From Caenorhabditis remanei (Eukaryota; Nematoda; Chromadorea; Rhabditida; Rhabditidae): a stretch of 64,000 bases of DNA. How positions within the stretch are numbered: position 1 is the stretch's first letter; each line of letters opens with the position of its first letter. Below, piece by piece: positions 1 to 12,290 of the stretch. The translations under genes were made by a program, and so were the position numbers. The stretch spans positions 6,491,717 to 6,555,716 of the forward strand of contig NC_071330.1 in assembly GCF_010183535.1 (NCBI RefSeq), written 5' to 3'. The notes beneath the pieces are model-generated. The model was not told the origin of the DNA. It was given only the letters and a program-made list of their open reading frames with translations, and did not search any database.

Positions 1-35
1 ATTACTCTCCGAATCAGTTTTAATATTTCAGCAGG

Positions 36-772
36 ATGGAACAATCTTCCCTGCTTCTCAAAAAACAGCTAGCAGGTGAGTTTCATTGTAAATATGATCT
101 CTGATTTACTAAAAACAATTTTGTTTTCAGACATGCGAAGGGTTCCCGTTGACGGATTCTCTGCAGGACTTGTCGACGACAATGATATCTATAAATGGGA
201 AGTGCTGGTGATCGGCCCACCGGATACTCTTTAGTAAGTTGATGACAATTGCTTATTCAGTGTGAATTTATTCTTTTTTCAGCGAGGGAGGTTTCTTCAA
301 GGCGATCCTTGATTTTCCACGGGACTATCCTCAGAAGCCGCCGAAGATGAAATTCGTTTCAGAGATCTGGCATCCAAATAGTGAGTGCGGACTATTCAAA
401 CTTTATCACGTAATACATTTTCAGTTGATAAGGAAGGTAACGTGTGCATTTCGATTCTTCATGATCCGGGAGATGATAAGTAAGTTTAAACTATGTTATT
501 TCTTTGTGGAATAAGTCATTTTCAGATGGGGATACGAACGACCGGAAGAACGCTGGCTGCCGGTGCATACTGTTGAAACCATTCTATTGTCTGTTATTTC
601 TATGCTCACTGATCCAAACTTCGAATCCCCGGCAAATGTCGATGCTGCTGTAAATTTACTTCTTGCAAATAATTGCCTCATGTTTATTTTTTTTTAGAAA
701 ATGCAACGTGAAAACTATGCTGATTTCAAGAAGAAGGTGGCTCAATGTGTTCGCAGAAGCCAGGAAGAGTAA
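36..772 (+). CDS. ubc-7: Ubiquitin-conjugating enzyme E2, UBC7/UBE2G type
   Basis: Six exons (36-75, 131-233, 283-380, 425-479, 526-649, 698-772) join in frame to 164 aa, the size of C. elegans UBC-7 as I recall it. The UBC fold spans nearly the whole protein. The active-site Cys lies in GNVCISIL, preceded by the HPN motif (IWHPN). The acidic insertion HDPGDD after the Cys is typical of the UBC7/UBE2G class, which works with ER-associated degradation E3 ligases. The ATG is close to a TTTCAG acceptor, consistent with SL1 trans-splicing. The 3' UTR carries AATAAA at 1164. It is probably the first gene of an operon with rpac-19 and tbg-1. Family assignment is very secure; ERAD role is family knowledge. 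Confidence 0.95.
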
Positions 773-1399
773 CCATGTGGTTCGAACTACACCGCATCAC
801 TGAAGCATTAATTTAACTCGTCGTTCATATGAATCTATCCACTTTGATCTTTCTCTCCCAACAACTAAACCATTACCAGTTTTTTAACTGCACGTGTTTC
901 TAAAATCTTTCTTATGCTCGGACTCGTTCTTACTAGTCGATACTGTTTCGATATCCTCCGTGATCACGTCCTATAAAGCAATCTCGTTTTGCTTATTTTT
1001 CAGTACGAATGATCGGTTCTACCTTTTTGTCTGAATGTGGTGCTCTTTTTCCTATTTTTATGAACTATGCAATTCGTTTCTGTTGAGAGCGAACCACCTA
1101 CTTGTTTTTCGTTCGTTTCGACTTACCCTCGCCACGTGACTTTTCTCTTATCATGCGTGCGGAAATAAACATGTTCTCTATCAACAATATATTTGTGTTT
1201 TCTATAACATGTTCTGTATCAATCATCATAAGTATTGTACGAAATGTCAAGTATTTCTGAAGTGAAACAGGAAAGTGTGCATAATTGTTGCAAAAACCGC
1301 GCGCACTCGTTGCGAAAAGGGGCGTGATAAATTGCTAAAAATATCTTTCTTCGTTAATCGAAAGCATTCGATATATATTTTTTTAGAACCACTATCACA

Positions 1400-2106
1400 A
1401 TGGGCAAGAAAAGCGAAAAAACTGAAAAGCCTGTTGAAGAAGCTATGGAAGTTGAAGAGAAACCCCCAGTCGAACCAGAAGCTGAGGAAGAAGATTTGAA
1501 CGTACCAGCAAAAAAGAAAATGGAAATTGTACGTTTTTAATACTTAAATGCCGATACGATATTCTTCTTTTTAGCTGGACCCAAAAAGCTTCGAACAAGA
1601 CCCATCGAATTTGACACTTATTCTGTACGAAGAAGACCACACTATTGGAAATTCCATCAAACATATTCTGAGCAGAATGTAAGCGAATTAGTTTCTTACT
1701 AAAATAAATATTTAGAACTCTGTAAGAACTATAACAAAACTTCTCACCGTTGTCTGTTTGCTAAATTAGCGAGAATTGATCACAGTGACTAATAATTTTT
1801 GTAGTAACTGAGGATGCGACCGTACCGGTAGAAGTATTAAAATTAGCCCGGTCAGCAAGGTTAGCCCGGTCATGCAAGATCATTACCGAAAGTTTCTTCA
1901 ATTTCGTATTATTTTTCAGGGACGAAGTCGAATTCTGTGGTTACAATGTCCCACATCCGCTCGAAGACAAAATCTTGTTCAGAGTGCAGACAAAGGATGG
2001 AATCAATGCGTTGGAAGTATTAGTAAAAGCGTTCGAAAGTGTCGAACAGATTTTCTCGACGATTCGGGGGAAATTTGAGGAATCCTACGAGCAAAGCATT
2101 TCGTAA
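1400..2106 (+). CDS. rpac-19: RNA polymerase I/III subunit AC19
   Basis: Three exons (1400-1528, 1575-1678, 1920-2106) encode 139 aa. The N-terminal ~43 residues are charged and low complexity (Glu/Lys/Pro). The rest is the RPB11/AC19 dimerisation fold, recognisable from the LILYEEDHTIGNSIKHIL and CGYNVPHPLEDKILFRVQT segments. AC19 pairs with AC40 to seed assembly of nuclear RNA polymerases I and III. The ATG follows a TTTTTTTAG acceptor at 1386, about 220 bp after the ubc-7 poly(A) signal. Intron 2 is longer than usual (241 bp) and contains two copies of TTAGCCCGGTCA (1843 and 1861). Its own AATAAA is at 2179. Confidence 0.93.
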
Positions 2107-2297
2107 ACCATTGCTATCCTATTGAATTGTTACTCTTGTTGTTATTGTTGTTTTCACTGTTTCTCTATTGAAATTTCCAATAAAAACCAAACATTTTTTG
2201 ACATTTGCTTTAATTCTTTGGTTGATGTTTTCTACAAATGTGCAGTTACTTTTGGTTCGCTTTGGGGGATTTTGTTCTATAACACATTTTTCAACAG
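2107..2297 (+). promoter_or_regulatory. Intercistronic region with SL2-type trans-splice acceptor
   Basis: Only 191 bp separate the rpac-19 stop from the tbg-1 ATG. AATAAA at 2179 is followed about 115 bp later by a TTTTTCAACAG acceptor that ends immediately before the ATG, with T-rich sequence between. This spacing is the standard layout of Caenorhabditis operons processed by SL2 trans-splicing. Operon status is inferred from spacing alone. Confidence 0.7.
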
Positions 2298-3919
2298 ATG
2301 TCCGGAACAGGCGCCTTGATGACTGTCCATGTTGGACAATGCGGTAACCAGTTGGCTCAAGCGTTCTGGAAATCGATGGTCGACGAACATGGAATCAATG
2401 AGTGAGAGAAAAAATGTGTAAGAAATTATTATACAAAAATTCAGGCGCGGCCAAACAACTCACGAAGACGACATGAATGACAAGAAGGATTTATTGTTCT
2501 ATCAAGCAGATGACGATCATTACGTTCCCCGAGCAGTACTGGTCGATTTGGAACCTCGAGTAATCAACGGAATGATGCAGTCGCCAAGCTTCTCAAATCT
2601 TTTCAACACCGATAACATTTTCATGTCTGATCACGGAGGTGGTGCTGGAAATAACTGGGCTAGTGGTTATTTCCAAGGACAGTGAGTAGTCCCTTCTAAA
2701 AAAATGAACTATAACCGGGAACTTTTCAGGGAAGTTAAAGAAAAAATAATGGATATCATTATTCGAGAGGCAGAGAACACCGACAACTTGGATGGTATTC
2801 TATTCACACACAGTGTTTCTGGAGGAACTGGATCTGGAACCGGATCACTGTTACTTGAAAGTCTTCGTGAAGCTTTTCCGAAAAAAGTGATTCAGACATA
2901 CAGTGTATTCGCTAACAGTGATGCCACTGGAACTACTGACGTTGTTGTTCATCCATACAACTGGATTCTTTCTATGCAGAGACTGATTGAAAATCCTGGT
3001 GGAAATTGTATAGTTAAAACTGAAATATCAATCAATTTATTTTTCAGATCACGTAGTTGTTCTTGACAATGCAGCACTTCATCGTCTCGCTGCTGGAAAG
3101 TTCAAAACAGATACCCCAACTTTCGATCACATTAACTCTCTTGTTGCAAGAATCATGAGTACTTCTACAGCTATGTATCGTTTCAATTCTTCAGTTTGTC
3201 CGTCCATTCGATATCTAGATTTGGCCCCGTTCCCACCAATGCATTTCATCCAGTCCGGTAATATCTACAATGTTTTATTTTGTAAATCATTATTTTTACA
3301 GCCATTTCCCCAGTTGTCGATCCGAATGAGAACTTCACACGTAAGACTTCTGTTGCTGATGTTACTCGTTTTCTTCTAAAACCAACTTCAATGATGGTGT
3401 CGACTGCTTCTCGTGTCAGACCGAATGACTGTATGTTATCAGCTTACATGTTCCTCCAAGGACAAATTGAAGCTCATACTATAATGTCCGCTGAGCAGAC
3501 TGTCGATGTTGGTTATATTTAATTCAATCGATCTCTCAAGTTACTTTTTCCTTCAGTTCCAAATCAAACGACCTCCATTCTACATGTTGAAGCCTCTTCG
3601 AATGATGCATGCCCCATTATCTCCTTACGTCAGACCACAGTACAAGGTTTCCGGATTGTTGCTCAATAACAGTACCAGTGTCGCTCCATTATTTGAATCT
3701 TTACTGTCGAAGTATGACAGACTCAGATCGAAGAAGGCCTTCATTGACAAATTTGAAAAAATTGTGAGTGCCACAACAATAATTTCTTTTCAATTCTCCT
3801 CGTATTTATAGGATAATTTCTCATTGGACATGATGGACGAAGCAACGCATATTGTGCAAGATTTGCTTGACGAGTACAAAGCAGTGGTCCAAAATGGCTA
3901 TCTGACAAGAGGACTTTAA
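2298..3919 (+). CDS. tbg-1: Gamma-tubulin
   Basis: Seven exons (2298-2401, 2445-2681, 2730-2998, 3048-3257, 3302-3507, 3557-3763, 3812-3919) encode 446 aa, near the usual gamma-tubulin length. The N-terminus has the tubulin [10 protein letters not shown] loop; the nucleotide-binding signature [10 protein letters not shown] is in exon 3. The lineage features of a divergent nematode gamma-tubulin are clear ([21 protein letters not shown]). It acts at centrosomes in microtubule nucleation. Exon 5 must end at the GAT before GTTGGT (3507) to keep phase; the alternative one base later would shift the frame. It is the last gene of the putative three-gene operon and converges on hlh-11. Confidence 0.96.
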
Positions 3920-4663
3920 TTCACTTATTTCCGACCGGGATGATTCTTTTTGACTTGACAAGGATCTCTACTGTTATCGGTGTTGGGATGCTTAATTTAT
4001 CTGTTTTCGGTTTATTTCTTCATTGTAATTATCATAAATCAGCTCATAAAAACGTGGTATCATTTACGTATAATTTTCAGATAAGCTTGTACTTTAGAGA
4101 TTTATTTAAATTAGTTATTATTGCGGAATAGCAATAGTTATAAATTGAGGTCTGAAAATGAAAGTGTTTCAAGCTGCACATACGGTCAACAAAACCACCG
4201 GGTGAAAAAAAAAGAATAGGAAGGAAATCGACACGATTTTTGTAAAAGTAACGGGGCAGTGCCTGGAGATGAAAATGAGACAGAAGAGAAAATGAAAGAG
4301 AACAAAAAGTTATCGGTGGGGTGTGAGAAACAACATCGGGTATGAGAAAAAAAAGGACCGTGAGAGCGGAAAAAAAGAAATTTGAAGCTAGAAAAAGAGG
4401 AGGAAGATTAGATTAAAATGACAAGAAGACCACAATCGGCACAAAACATTTGAAGAAACACAACAAGTAGGATACCTAAAACAAGAAAACAAAAATAAGA
4501 AAAGAAACGAATTCTTTGCTTAGAAATTCATCATATTTTGTAATAAAAAGATGGAAATGTGATAGATACTGTGTGCCAGGTGAGAGAGAAAAAAGAAGTT
4601 AAGAGAACAGGATCAACCTGAAGAAAGATAGAGAGGAAAATTGAATAATTTGAAAATCTAAGC
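3920..4663. other. Convergent intergenic region, no gene seen
   Basis: The region between the tbg-1 and hlh-11 stop codons is A/G-rich on the + strand with many AGAAAA-type runs. Short open frames here lack splice logic or family similarity. I see no RNA gene. Confidence 0.6.
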
Positions 4664-7271
4664 TCAGCGGACGAGTGACGTTTGTGAAGTAGGTGGAGGA
4701 GATGTTGGAATGAAATGAGATCCTCCTTCCAAATGACGAATCGCCTCGACAATTGTTTGCATTGATTGAGACAATGACATACTTGGTTGGGTACTCCTGA
4801 AATACGAATTTATGAATGGTTGATGGTTTTTTTGTTTATTTTTCAGTAGATCTAGTTCTGGAAGTATCTTAAAATTAAGTTTTTTTTGAAAATTATTGTT
4901 CATTCATGACATGAGGCCGCCGGTCTATCATGGAAATTACGAGAGTTCAACATCTACATCACAGTCAAAAAGGTTGTCAACTTTTGAATTTTCAAGTGAC
5001 TGACGAACTCAGAAATGTTCAAATGTAATGTACGAAACTGTAAATGTTATTGTTTGGCAGAAATCATAATACCTTGAAAGAAAAAAGGATATATCTTATT
5101 TTTCCTAACTTTTTTTTACGGACAACCCATTTTTGACGGAGTACTGTACCTACCGCGAGCCTATGACGTATTTCTTTACAAGATTCAATCATTTTTCGAT
5201 CCCTCCGTTTTATTCTCGATTAGCGATCAAACCATACTTTCCCCCATCATAAAAATAATAATACTCACACAAACGCAGAATTATGTCCCTGCAGATGATG
5301 CGGCAATCCGACGGGCGTTGAATTGCCAGTCGACATGGCCGAGGTGACCGTTTGGAACAGAATACTCGATTGAGGTGGCGCTGTTGAGAAGATTATCGGA
5401 GCGGCCGTCAATGGCGATGGAGTTGACAGAGATGGCGATGATACTTCTACTGGAATAGCAGATTATTGAGATGTCATTTCGAAAAAAAGAGAACCGTACC
5501 AGATATAGGTGGTAAAGGTGTCGGACGGATGACAGTTGTTTCTAGACTCGGCAGCCTCGTTGGATGAAGTATTCGAGGCGCCGTCAATGACTCAGATGAC
5601 GTTGGGGATCCATTGAGTGTTAGTAGAGACAATGGAGTACTTGTTGAGTCATGAAATGATGGTTTCCGTTCAGGAGACTCTCTCAACGGAGTTGGAAGAG
5701 CCGATGAAGCATACGATGGTGGTAGACTGAAACCAGATGATCCATTGGATCTTGGTGTCACGGGGGACGATGCTTGAGATGACGTTGTCGTCATTTGTAG
5801 CAGCTCACGGAGCTGAATTACTTGGTTCTCCAATGATTTACGAGCGGCTCTTTCTGTTTCTAAAACAGTTTGGAGATGAGCTATTTGCGCATGATGGTCA
5901 GCGTCTTGGTGATCTTCTAAAATTGTATTTTCTAAATTCTAATTAAACTCAAAATCTCACCTTCAAGTTTGAGTTTCTTTGGCTCTCCACCGTCCGGCAA
6001 ATCATCAATACTCTTTCCTCCCAAAAGTTGATGAACCATCTCAGCAGTTTGTTGCAGAATCGCCGCTTTCGACAACTTTTCGCCTTCTTTTCGTGGAAGT
6101 AAAGCTCGAAGAGCCATAAATCCAGCATTGATGCTCTGCATCCGCCGTCGCTCGTTGCAATTAGCGATTTGCCTCCGCATTCTGGATCTATACATCATTA
6201 AGTTACAGAACACTCGGTTCAACAACAACCAACCTTCTATCAGGGTCGAGCGATGTCGGTGACAGTGGCGCCGGTTGAGATAGAGACCGGTTGGCGAGCA
6301 TTGGTGCATGCCCAATCGTCGAGGTAGGCAAGACGGAACGTAACGAATTCTGCATTCCAGAAGCCGTCAGGTCGAATGCCGAAGCAGCCGACATGATGGA
6401 TGGTGGAGCAATTCGTCCATTTGTCATTGAACTCCAGTCGGTTATAGTCACGGGCAATGCACCTGTACCCGAACTCATCATCTCCTCGTCCTCTTCAGTT
6501 AGATCAAATCTGAAAAAAAGAATTGTATGAAGATTTAAGAAAATAGGAAAATGAAACATTGATCTTATGATCACAAATTTCGAAAACACAAAAATAAAAG
6601 AAACAAGAAATAGGACTATCTGATTGCCTTCAATTATCTCAAGACTCTGGAATGAAAATGACAGAGATCAGATGAGTTATTGGGCGGGACCATCCCAAAT
6701 ATGTAGTTTCCCATACTTGAAAAAAGCGTTTAAAAAAGTTCAGATGAGTTTTCTCTGTGTCTCTCAACATCTATGTTTTGTCTAGTTGTTGCCAGGTGTT
6801 ACTGTTTCGTGTCTCATGGGAACTCATTGAGAGAAAAATGTTGTGAGAACCTATATAATGTCTTTGGCTGAAGAGAACTCTCAACTAGATACAAGTTGTT
6901 TCTAATGCCTTGAATATAAAAGCACCCTAATTCTAAACGATATAGTATATAATCCGGTCTGGAAATTATATTGATTCTCTTTTTTCTGATTTGCTTCTTC
7001 TAGAAAAACATTGGACCAAACAAAACTCAGTTTCTTCTTTGATTTCCAAGCCAAAAACCTAAGGTTTCGAAACAGTTATTACTGAATAAGATGCTAAGTT
7101 ACTATGTCTTGATCACTTTTCTATTCATTTTATACTTCAAAATCTTGAAACCTTCATTATTATCACTCTTTGTTTCAGCAGTTCTAGACATTCCAGTTCT
7201 CAATTGACTCTCGAAACTCACCCATCTTCATTGATGATTTGATCCTCTTCTGCACTATCTGAACGAACCAT
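4664..7271 (-). CDS. hlh-11: bHLH-leucine-zipper transcription factor, AP-4 (TFAP4) type
   Basis: Six exons in transcription order (7271-7222, 6509-6234, 6187-5961, 5916-5500, 5449-5269, 4796-4664) join in frame to 427 aa. Residues ~113-166 form the basic helix-loop-helix (basic region NCNERRRMQSIN, then FMALRALLP and LSKAAILQQTAEMVHQLL). A second heptad region at ~193-226 (HLQTVLETERAARKSLENQV) matches the extra coiled coil of AP-4 proteins. The N-terminus is acidic (DLTEEDEEM); the C-terminal half is Ser/Thr/Pro rich. Such factors bind E-boxes (CAGCTG type). The ATG at 7271 follows a TTTTCAG acceptor with an in-frame stop between, so the start is well fixed. Exon 5 must end at 5269 (FVSTQ junction) to keep frame. 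Confidence 0.92.
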
Positions 7272-7524
7272 TTTCTACTATTGATCTACCTGAAAATTAA
7301 CTTCTTGAACTTTTTATTCAAAATAGTTTTTTGTCTTTTCTTTTACGTAATAGTAACTTTCCACATTCTTATCACCAATTTCTTTCTACTCATGCCATCT
7401 CTTTTGTTGAGAAAAAAAGAAGATAGGCTCTTTTTCTCAGCTGAGAAAGTCAGTGATAAGAGAGGGCAAAGATAACAATTGTTACCTAGAATTTCGGAGG
7501 AAAAAGAAGAATCAAAAAACTCAC

Positions 7525-7575
7525 TGTTAGTACTACGGGGACTACGAAGGGGACGATGGGAGCCGTCTGGATTAC
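7525..7575 (-). other. Candidate 5' UTR exon of hlh-11
   Basis: On the - strand a 51-nt segment is bounded by AAGTTTCAG upstream and GTGAGT downstream. It has no ATG. Joined to the coding exon it would meet an in-frame TAG before the ATG, so it would be non-coding. Supported only by splice signals. Confidence 0.45.
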
Positions 7576-9548
7576 CTGAAACTTATGGAGGATATCATAA
7601 AGAATGATTGATCAGCTGGAAGTGATAAGAGAAGCAAAAAAATGAGAGAGAGAGAAAGGAGAAAATTCCAGAGAGGGGAAAGATCGAAGAAGAGGTTGTC
7701 AGTGTGTCATATGGCATGTTTTACACATTACGAGAGTCAAGAGAGAAGCGTTTCGTCTCTCGCAGCAGCTTATCATTTGAGAGTGAGTGCAGTTCTTTTC
7801 TTACGGTAACGGTGCGAATTTATTCATGAATATTCAAATTGAGATTATTCAGGAGGGAGGAAGAGCGGTCAATTTTAGACGAAATTGAAAAGAGGCGGAG
7901 TCTATTTAGAAGACATTCAGAGATCAAAAAATAAGGGAAATGTATAATGAAATGAGCAAAAAGCGCAGATGAAAGAGTGGACTAGGAATAGGTTTTGATA
8001 AAACAGGTGATTTTGAATCAGATTTGGAAATTGAGATTTCTGTTTTAGGCCATTTAGTACTATCAGAGTCAAGCCGAAGATCAACACATCAGTATAAAAT
8101 AGTTTTGAACAAAAGAGTTGTAATATAAAATTAAAGAATATGAAAACAGAGACGACTTCAGATAAATCGATGTTTAATCATAACTTCTGGAAACTACAAT
8201 TTGTTTCGAAATTAACACAGAAATAGATAAAAACCAGGAACTTGCAAATCAGATAAGAACGATTTTTCGGTTTTTCACAGACATCAGCATATTTTGGACA
8301 CTCAAAGACCAAATTTATCTTTACTTTTGTCTTAGAAAGTTTCAAAACATAAACATAAAACTACAGTAATCCTTGAAATCGTATGTTCCTGGTTCGATGT
8401 CTTCAGTTAACTCAGTCCAAGATTGAACCAATTTATATTTTTCACGTATCACTTCAAAATAACAAAGTTAATTAAAGCAACTAAATGACCTTTCTCTCTA
8501 GACATCTTCTTGACATTTTCATCAAGATTCTTGAGCATTTGAAATGAGCTTTTGACCTCTTGCTGTCCGAAAAAAAAACACAAAAAACGCATCATTGCTG
8601 ATTAACGATACGTCTCTCGACAGACAGAGGAAACAACTGATTGTTCAACGGAACGAAAACCAAACTAATCGTAAACAAAAAGAAGAGAAAAGAAGAAGGA
8701 AAAGAATCAGATGATACTACTGTAGATGTAGAAAACCGAAAAGGAAGATGATGTGTTCAAAAAAAGAGAAACGGGAAGCTTTGAAGAGTTTTGAAGATAA
8801 GATTGAATCGAGAAAACGGTGTTGAGGAGGGAAGAACAGTTGTTTTCTTTTCTCCAGACACTTTTTCGTTTGTTTTATGATTCACTCAACTGTATCGTCT
8901 TGACGTTTTAACCATCTGTTTCTCAGTTTTTAGTCGGGAAAAGTTCGCAACTTTTTGTGATGGAAAAGGGGGTAAACAAAGAGAAAAACGAAAGAAATTC
9001 GAAAGAGAAGGAGCAAGTCATCTGGGTCATTAAAGTTCAGAGTCTGTCTGTGTGTCCGTATGCTTCAATGTGCTTTGACAAGTGTTCAATTTTCGATAAA
9101 CCTAGTGTTCGCGGTTATTAGATTTTTTGAATGTAGAGTTTAGAATGTGTGAGAGTTCAGAAATCGAGATTATTTTCGAAATGTATGAGCCGAAATTAGA
9201 GTTTGATCAGCAAAGTTCCAACAGGTCAAATCCGTAATGGTGGGACAAGCTGTAGAAACTTTTTTGGATGAGACTCAGAAAATCTCATTCATCAGAAAGA
9301 TGAAGATTCACTCAGAAGAAGCGATATCAAGATCACGAAAACTGTGATGTCTGTTAAGAAGGTTAAGAATGTAAAGGAAATGAATGAGAAGATGATGAAA
9401 AGAAGGAAATAAGAACTATTCGGACGGTTGCGATCTCTTATCATTCGATGTTGAAAACTATTGTTGCGAATCGGATTTATCGGGATCTGGAGACGAGAGA
9501 AAGAGTAAAAGAAAAGGATCCTGAGAATTAGAGAGAAGGGGAAAACAC
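7576..9548. other. A/G-rich non-coding stretch upstream of hlh-11
   Basis: No credible coding exon on either strand. The sequence is dominated by GAGAAAG and GAAGA runs on the + strand. It is probably hlh-11 intron and upstream sequence. Confidence 0.5.
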
Positions 9549-9625
9549 CTGATGGATTGCTGGTTGCTACTCCGATCGGAAGCGCCCGGTCCCTCGCATC
9601 GTTTTGTTTTCGGGGTCACAAACAG
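9549..9625 (-). other. Candidate upstream 5' UTR exon of hlh-11 with a short uORF
   Basis: On the - strand a 77-nt segment lies between a TTTCTCTCAG acceptor and a CATCAG|GTGTTTTC donor. It is GC-richer than its surroundings and contains an ATG followed ten codons later by TAG (MRGTGRFRSE). If included in the transcript it would be a small upstream ORF. Evidence is splice signals and composition only. Confidence 0.35.
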
Positions 9626-9899
9626 CTGAGAGAAAGAGATTTGAGAAGATTTTGACACGGAGAAACAGGGAGTCAGAGAGTTTGCAGTTTGTGTCGTTTT
9701 CGTTTCGAGACCTCCACTCTCCTTCTTTTTTCGGAGCGAAAACGTACGCTCGTTTGTTTCCCGAAAGGTACGGTAAGGCGCAAGGAGCCAGACAGAAAGA
9801 AAAGGAAAAATGGAGATAAGAGATAAAAAGGAAATGGAAATGGAGAATACACGGGTAAGAAGAAACAAAAGAATATGAAACAATACATTTATGTAATAA

Positions 9900-9901
<2 letters not shown>

Positions 9902-9968
<67 letters not shown>
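9902..9968. repeat. (AT)n microsatellite
   Basis: About 33 uninterrupted AT dinucleotides. It lies in the long region upstream of hlh-11. The repeated Ile-Tyr open frame reading through it is an artefact. Confidence 0.98.
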
Positions 9969-9970
<2 letters not shown>

Positions 9971-10139
9971 AGTTACAGGATTGAATGTACCAAAGTTACA
10001 GAAGATTGAACACTTTTGGGAAAGCAATGAAAAAAAGGGAGAAGGTTTCTGATCAGAACACAATGACTTCTAAAATAGAAACTGCCATATTGTGACTTTA
10101 GATAAGGTATGCTGGTTCACAAAGTGTTGCAATAAAGTG

Positions 10140-10870
10140 TCGTCACAGACACAGGTGTATGAATTGACAGAAGGTCAGGTGTTCAGCCGCGGCTAGATTT
10201 AGACAGGGACGAAACGAGACGATCGAAATACGTTCGGGAAGGGAGGAGGAGTGGGAGCCGGGCGCCGAAGAAAAAAAGAAGACGACGAGAGAAGACGAGA
10301 CAGATAGACATACACAGGCTGACTGACTGGCTGGGGGACGCTCCGAATGATGGGAAGAAAAAAGTTTCGCGGCGATGAAGACGAAGACGGCGGTGGTGGT
10401 GGTGGACTGATCGGTTTTGCAGCAGGCAACACAGGCAACACAAACGGATGGTTGAGATGAGAAGAGAAATTGGAAAAAAGAGATGGAAAAGAAGGAGCTG
10501 ACGAGAAACACACCACACACACTCACATAAATGTTAAAGGCCAACAGCAGCGCCCCAATGGTCGTAGGGGTTGTGGGGAGCGGGCGCCTTATTTTCTCTG
10601 TCTCGGTCTCTTATTCTGTCTGTTTGTATATTTCTCGATGTTTAGCGAGTCTATCGTTCCCATCTCTTGTTCTCTATGACCTCTTTGTATCTCGTTCCAC
10701 TCTAAACACATTGAAAAAAGAAGGGCGACGCGCCGAACGTATCTCTGCGTCTCGAATGTCTCGGACGGCTGATCATCAGGCTTTCGGAAAAGAGGAAACG
10801 AGAGAAAGATGGGCACGTGGAAGGGCACAGACGGGGTCGATGCCATCGACATGTGTTTTCGGTTGAATGA
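10140..10870 (-). promoter_or_regulatory. GC-richer island, candidate distal promoter of hlh-11
   Basis: Base composition rises here relative to flanks (GGCGGTGGTGGTGG, GCGCCGAAG, GGGCGACGCG), with a CTCTGCGTCTC motif on the + strand near 10742, of a kind I associate with C. elegans promoters. On the - strand it is rich in CTTCTTTT and TCTTCCC tracts typical of Caenorhabditis promoters. Several overlapping open frames exist but none resembles a protein. It could serve hlh-11 (distal, -) or hcp-3 (+). Inference from composition only. Confidence 0.35.
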
Positions 10871-11284
10871 TTGAAGAGGTCTTGGGGGTGAATGTCAGAA
10901 AAAAAAATGGATATGAAAAAAAGAGTTTATGGAAGTTCAATCCCCTTGAAAAGTTCAATTTGAGAATTTTGATTTCTCGGCAACTTCGGGATATGAAAGA
11001 ATTTTCAGCGTATGTATAATCTTGAATTCCATAGTTTCGACGCTAAATTCCAACAAGGGGATTTGATATAAATAGATGCAGCGACAGATGTACGGTATCC
11101 GAAATAGCCAAAATGATAAGTTTTACCTGATAATGATTTCTGATATCGTACCAATCATTAAAAAATGGGAAACTCAAGAATACGGTATAGTATGTGTAAC
11201 ATTGACAACACTACAAGATTCATATGTTGCTCTCATGAAACGTTTCACTTGTTGCCCACTTTTTTTTTCATTTTGCGAACATTT

Positions 11285-11396
11285 ATTGTCGAAATAAAAA
11301 AAGTGATACCCGGGTGTTTGCGGACTCAATGCAAAATTATTAAAAATTAGCATTGAGTCCGCAAACACCGGGTATCACTTTTTTTATTTCGACAAT
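11285..11396. mobile_element. Hairpin MITE-like element
   Basis: Two arms of 48 and 47 nt (11285-11332 and 11350-11396) are near-perfect reverse complements, starting ATTGTCGAAATAAAAAAAGT and containing CGGGTGTTTGCGGACTCAATGC, around a 17-nt A/T loop. A single 112-bp foldback with almost no divergence between arms is typical of a recently mobilised hairpin MITE. I could not define a target-site duplication. Confidence 0.8.
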
Positions 11397-12290
11397 ACAA
11401 CAAATTTAGTAAATTGAATCAGTTGATGCAGTTGATGGACCCAGCAAACTCGCTTTTTCAATAACGGTAAAGTCAGTCGTGAAGTTTCTGACAGCGACTT
11501 CAAGAATTCCTATCTGTTATGACGCTGTTCGTAGAATGTCTACGTGATGCTTACGTATTCTACGCACGATGATAGTATTCATACACAGTTTGCCACTTTG
11601 CCTTATTTCATTGTATCTTCTTATGTTCCCTTATCGAAGCAGTGACATGACTTTTTTGCAGAAACAGATATCGACGATGTTGTGTGTGTTGATGTTGTGA
11701 ACATATTGAAAACGTTTTTATAAAACGGATATTGATAGGGAACTTCGGGACGATGCGGAACACTTTTTGGTAGAGGAAGACAGTTTTCTATATATGATCT
11801 TTAACCAATGAAAATAGTCAGAAACCATCAGAAGACAGATCTTGCATGAAAAAGAAAGATTTGAATATGAAACGCAATGAACGAGTGCTCTAAATATTTC
11901 AGTTGAAAATCAGAAAACTTCTTTCAGATTCTTCGAAAACATCTGCTACTCTTTCGAAAATTCCAAATGAATACAATTCGCCATTTCCGTTTTATTTTAA
12001 ATTTATTTATTGTACCTTTTTTTGGGTATGAAACATTCAATTTCATAAATACAGTTTTGTAATTTTATTTTGTACATTCTGCGAAAGTACAGTCTTCTCG
12101 TCCAACTGTCGTCAGTTGTTGGACAGCGTCTGCATGTTTACGTCAGAGTGTCTGTGTGTTTCTCTGCGTTTCTCGCCGCGAATCTCTATTTGTTTGAAAT
12201 ATAGAGTTTCGGTGGTACTCAACAACTCGACGAATTGATATCCAAAACAGTTACTCTTATTCATTCATTCAATCTAACTGTTATTGTTCA
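11397..12290. other. Upstream region of hcp-3
   Basis: No coding potential. Near 12160-12200 the sequence TTTCTCGCCGCGAA precedes the start by about 100 bp and is the only GC-rich spot; it could be the core promoter. Nothing else is recognisable. Confidence 0.4.

Noticed and set aside
1843..1872. Two TTAGCCCGGTCA copies in rpac-19 intron 2 as a regulatory element
   Set aside because: Only two copies 18 bp apart; a local duplication explains them.
9458..10063. 201-codon - strand open frame containing a long Ile-Tyr repeat
   Set aside because: It is produced by the (AT)n microsatellite and flanking pyrimidine-rich DNA; no protein-like content or splice logic.
10143..10866. Several overlapping open frames of 70-133 codons on both strands
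   Set aside because: All three frames are open because of low stop density in T/C- and GC-rich DNA; composition is Ser/Phe/Pro low complexity.
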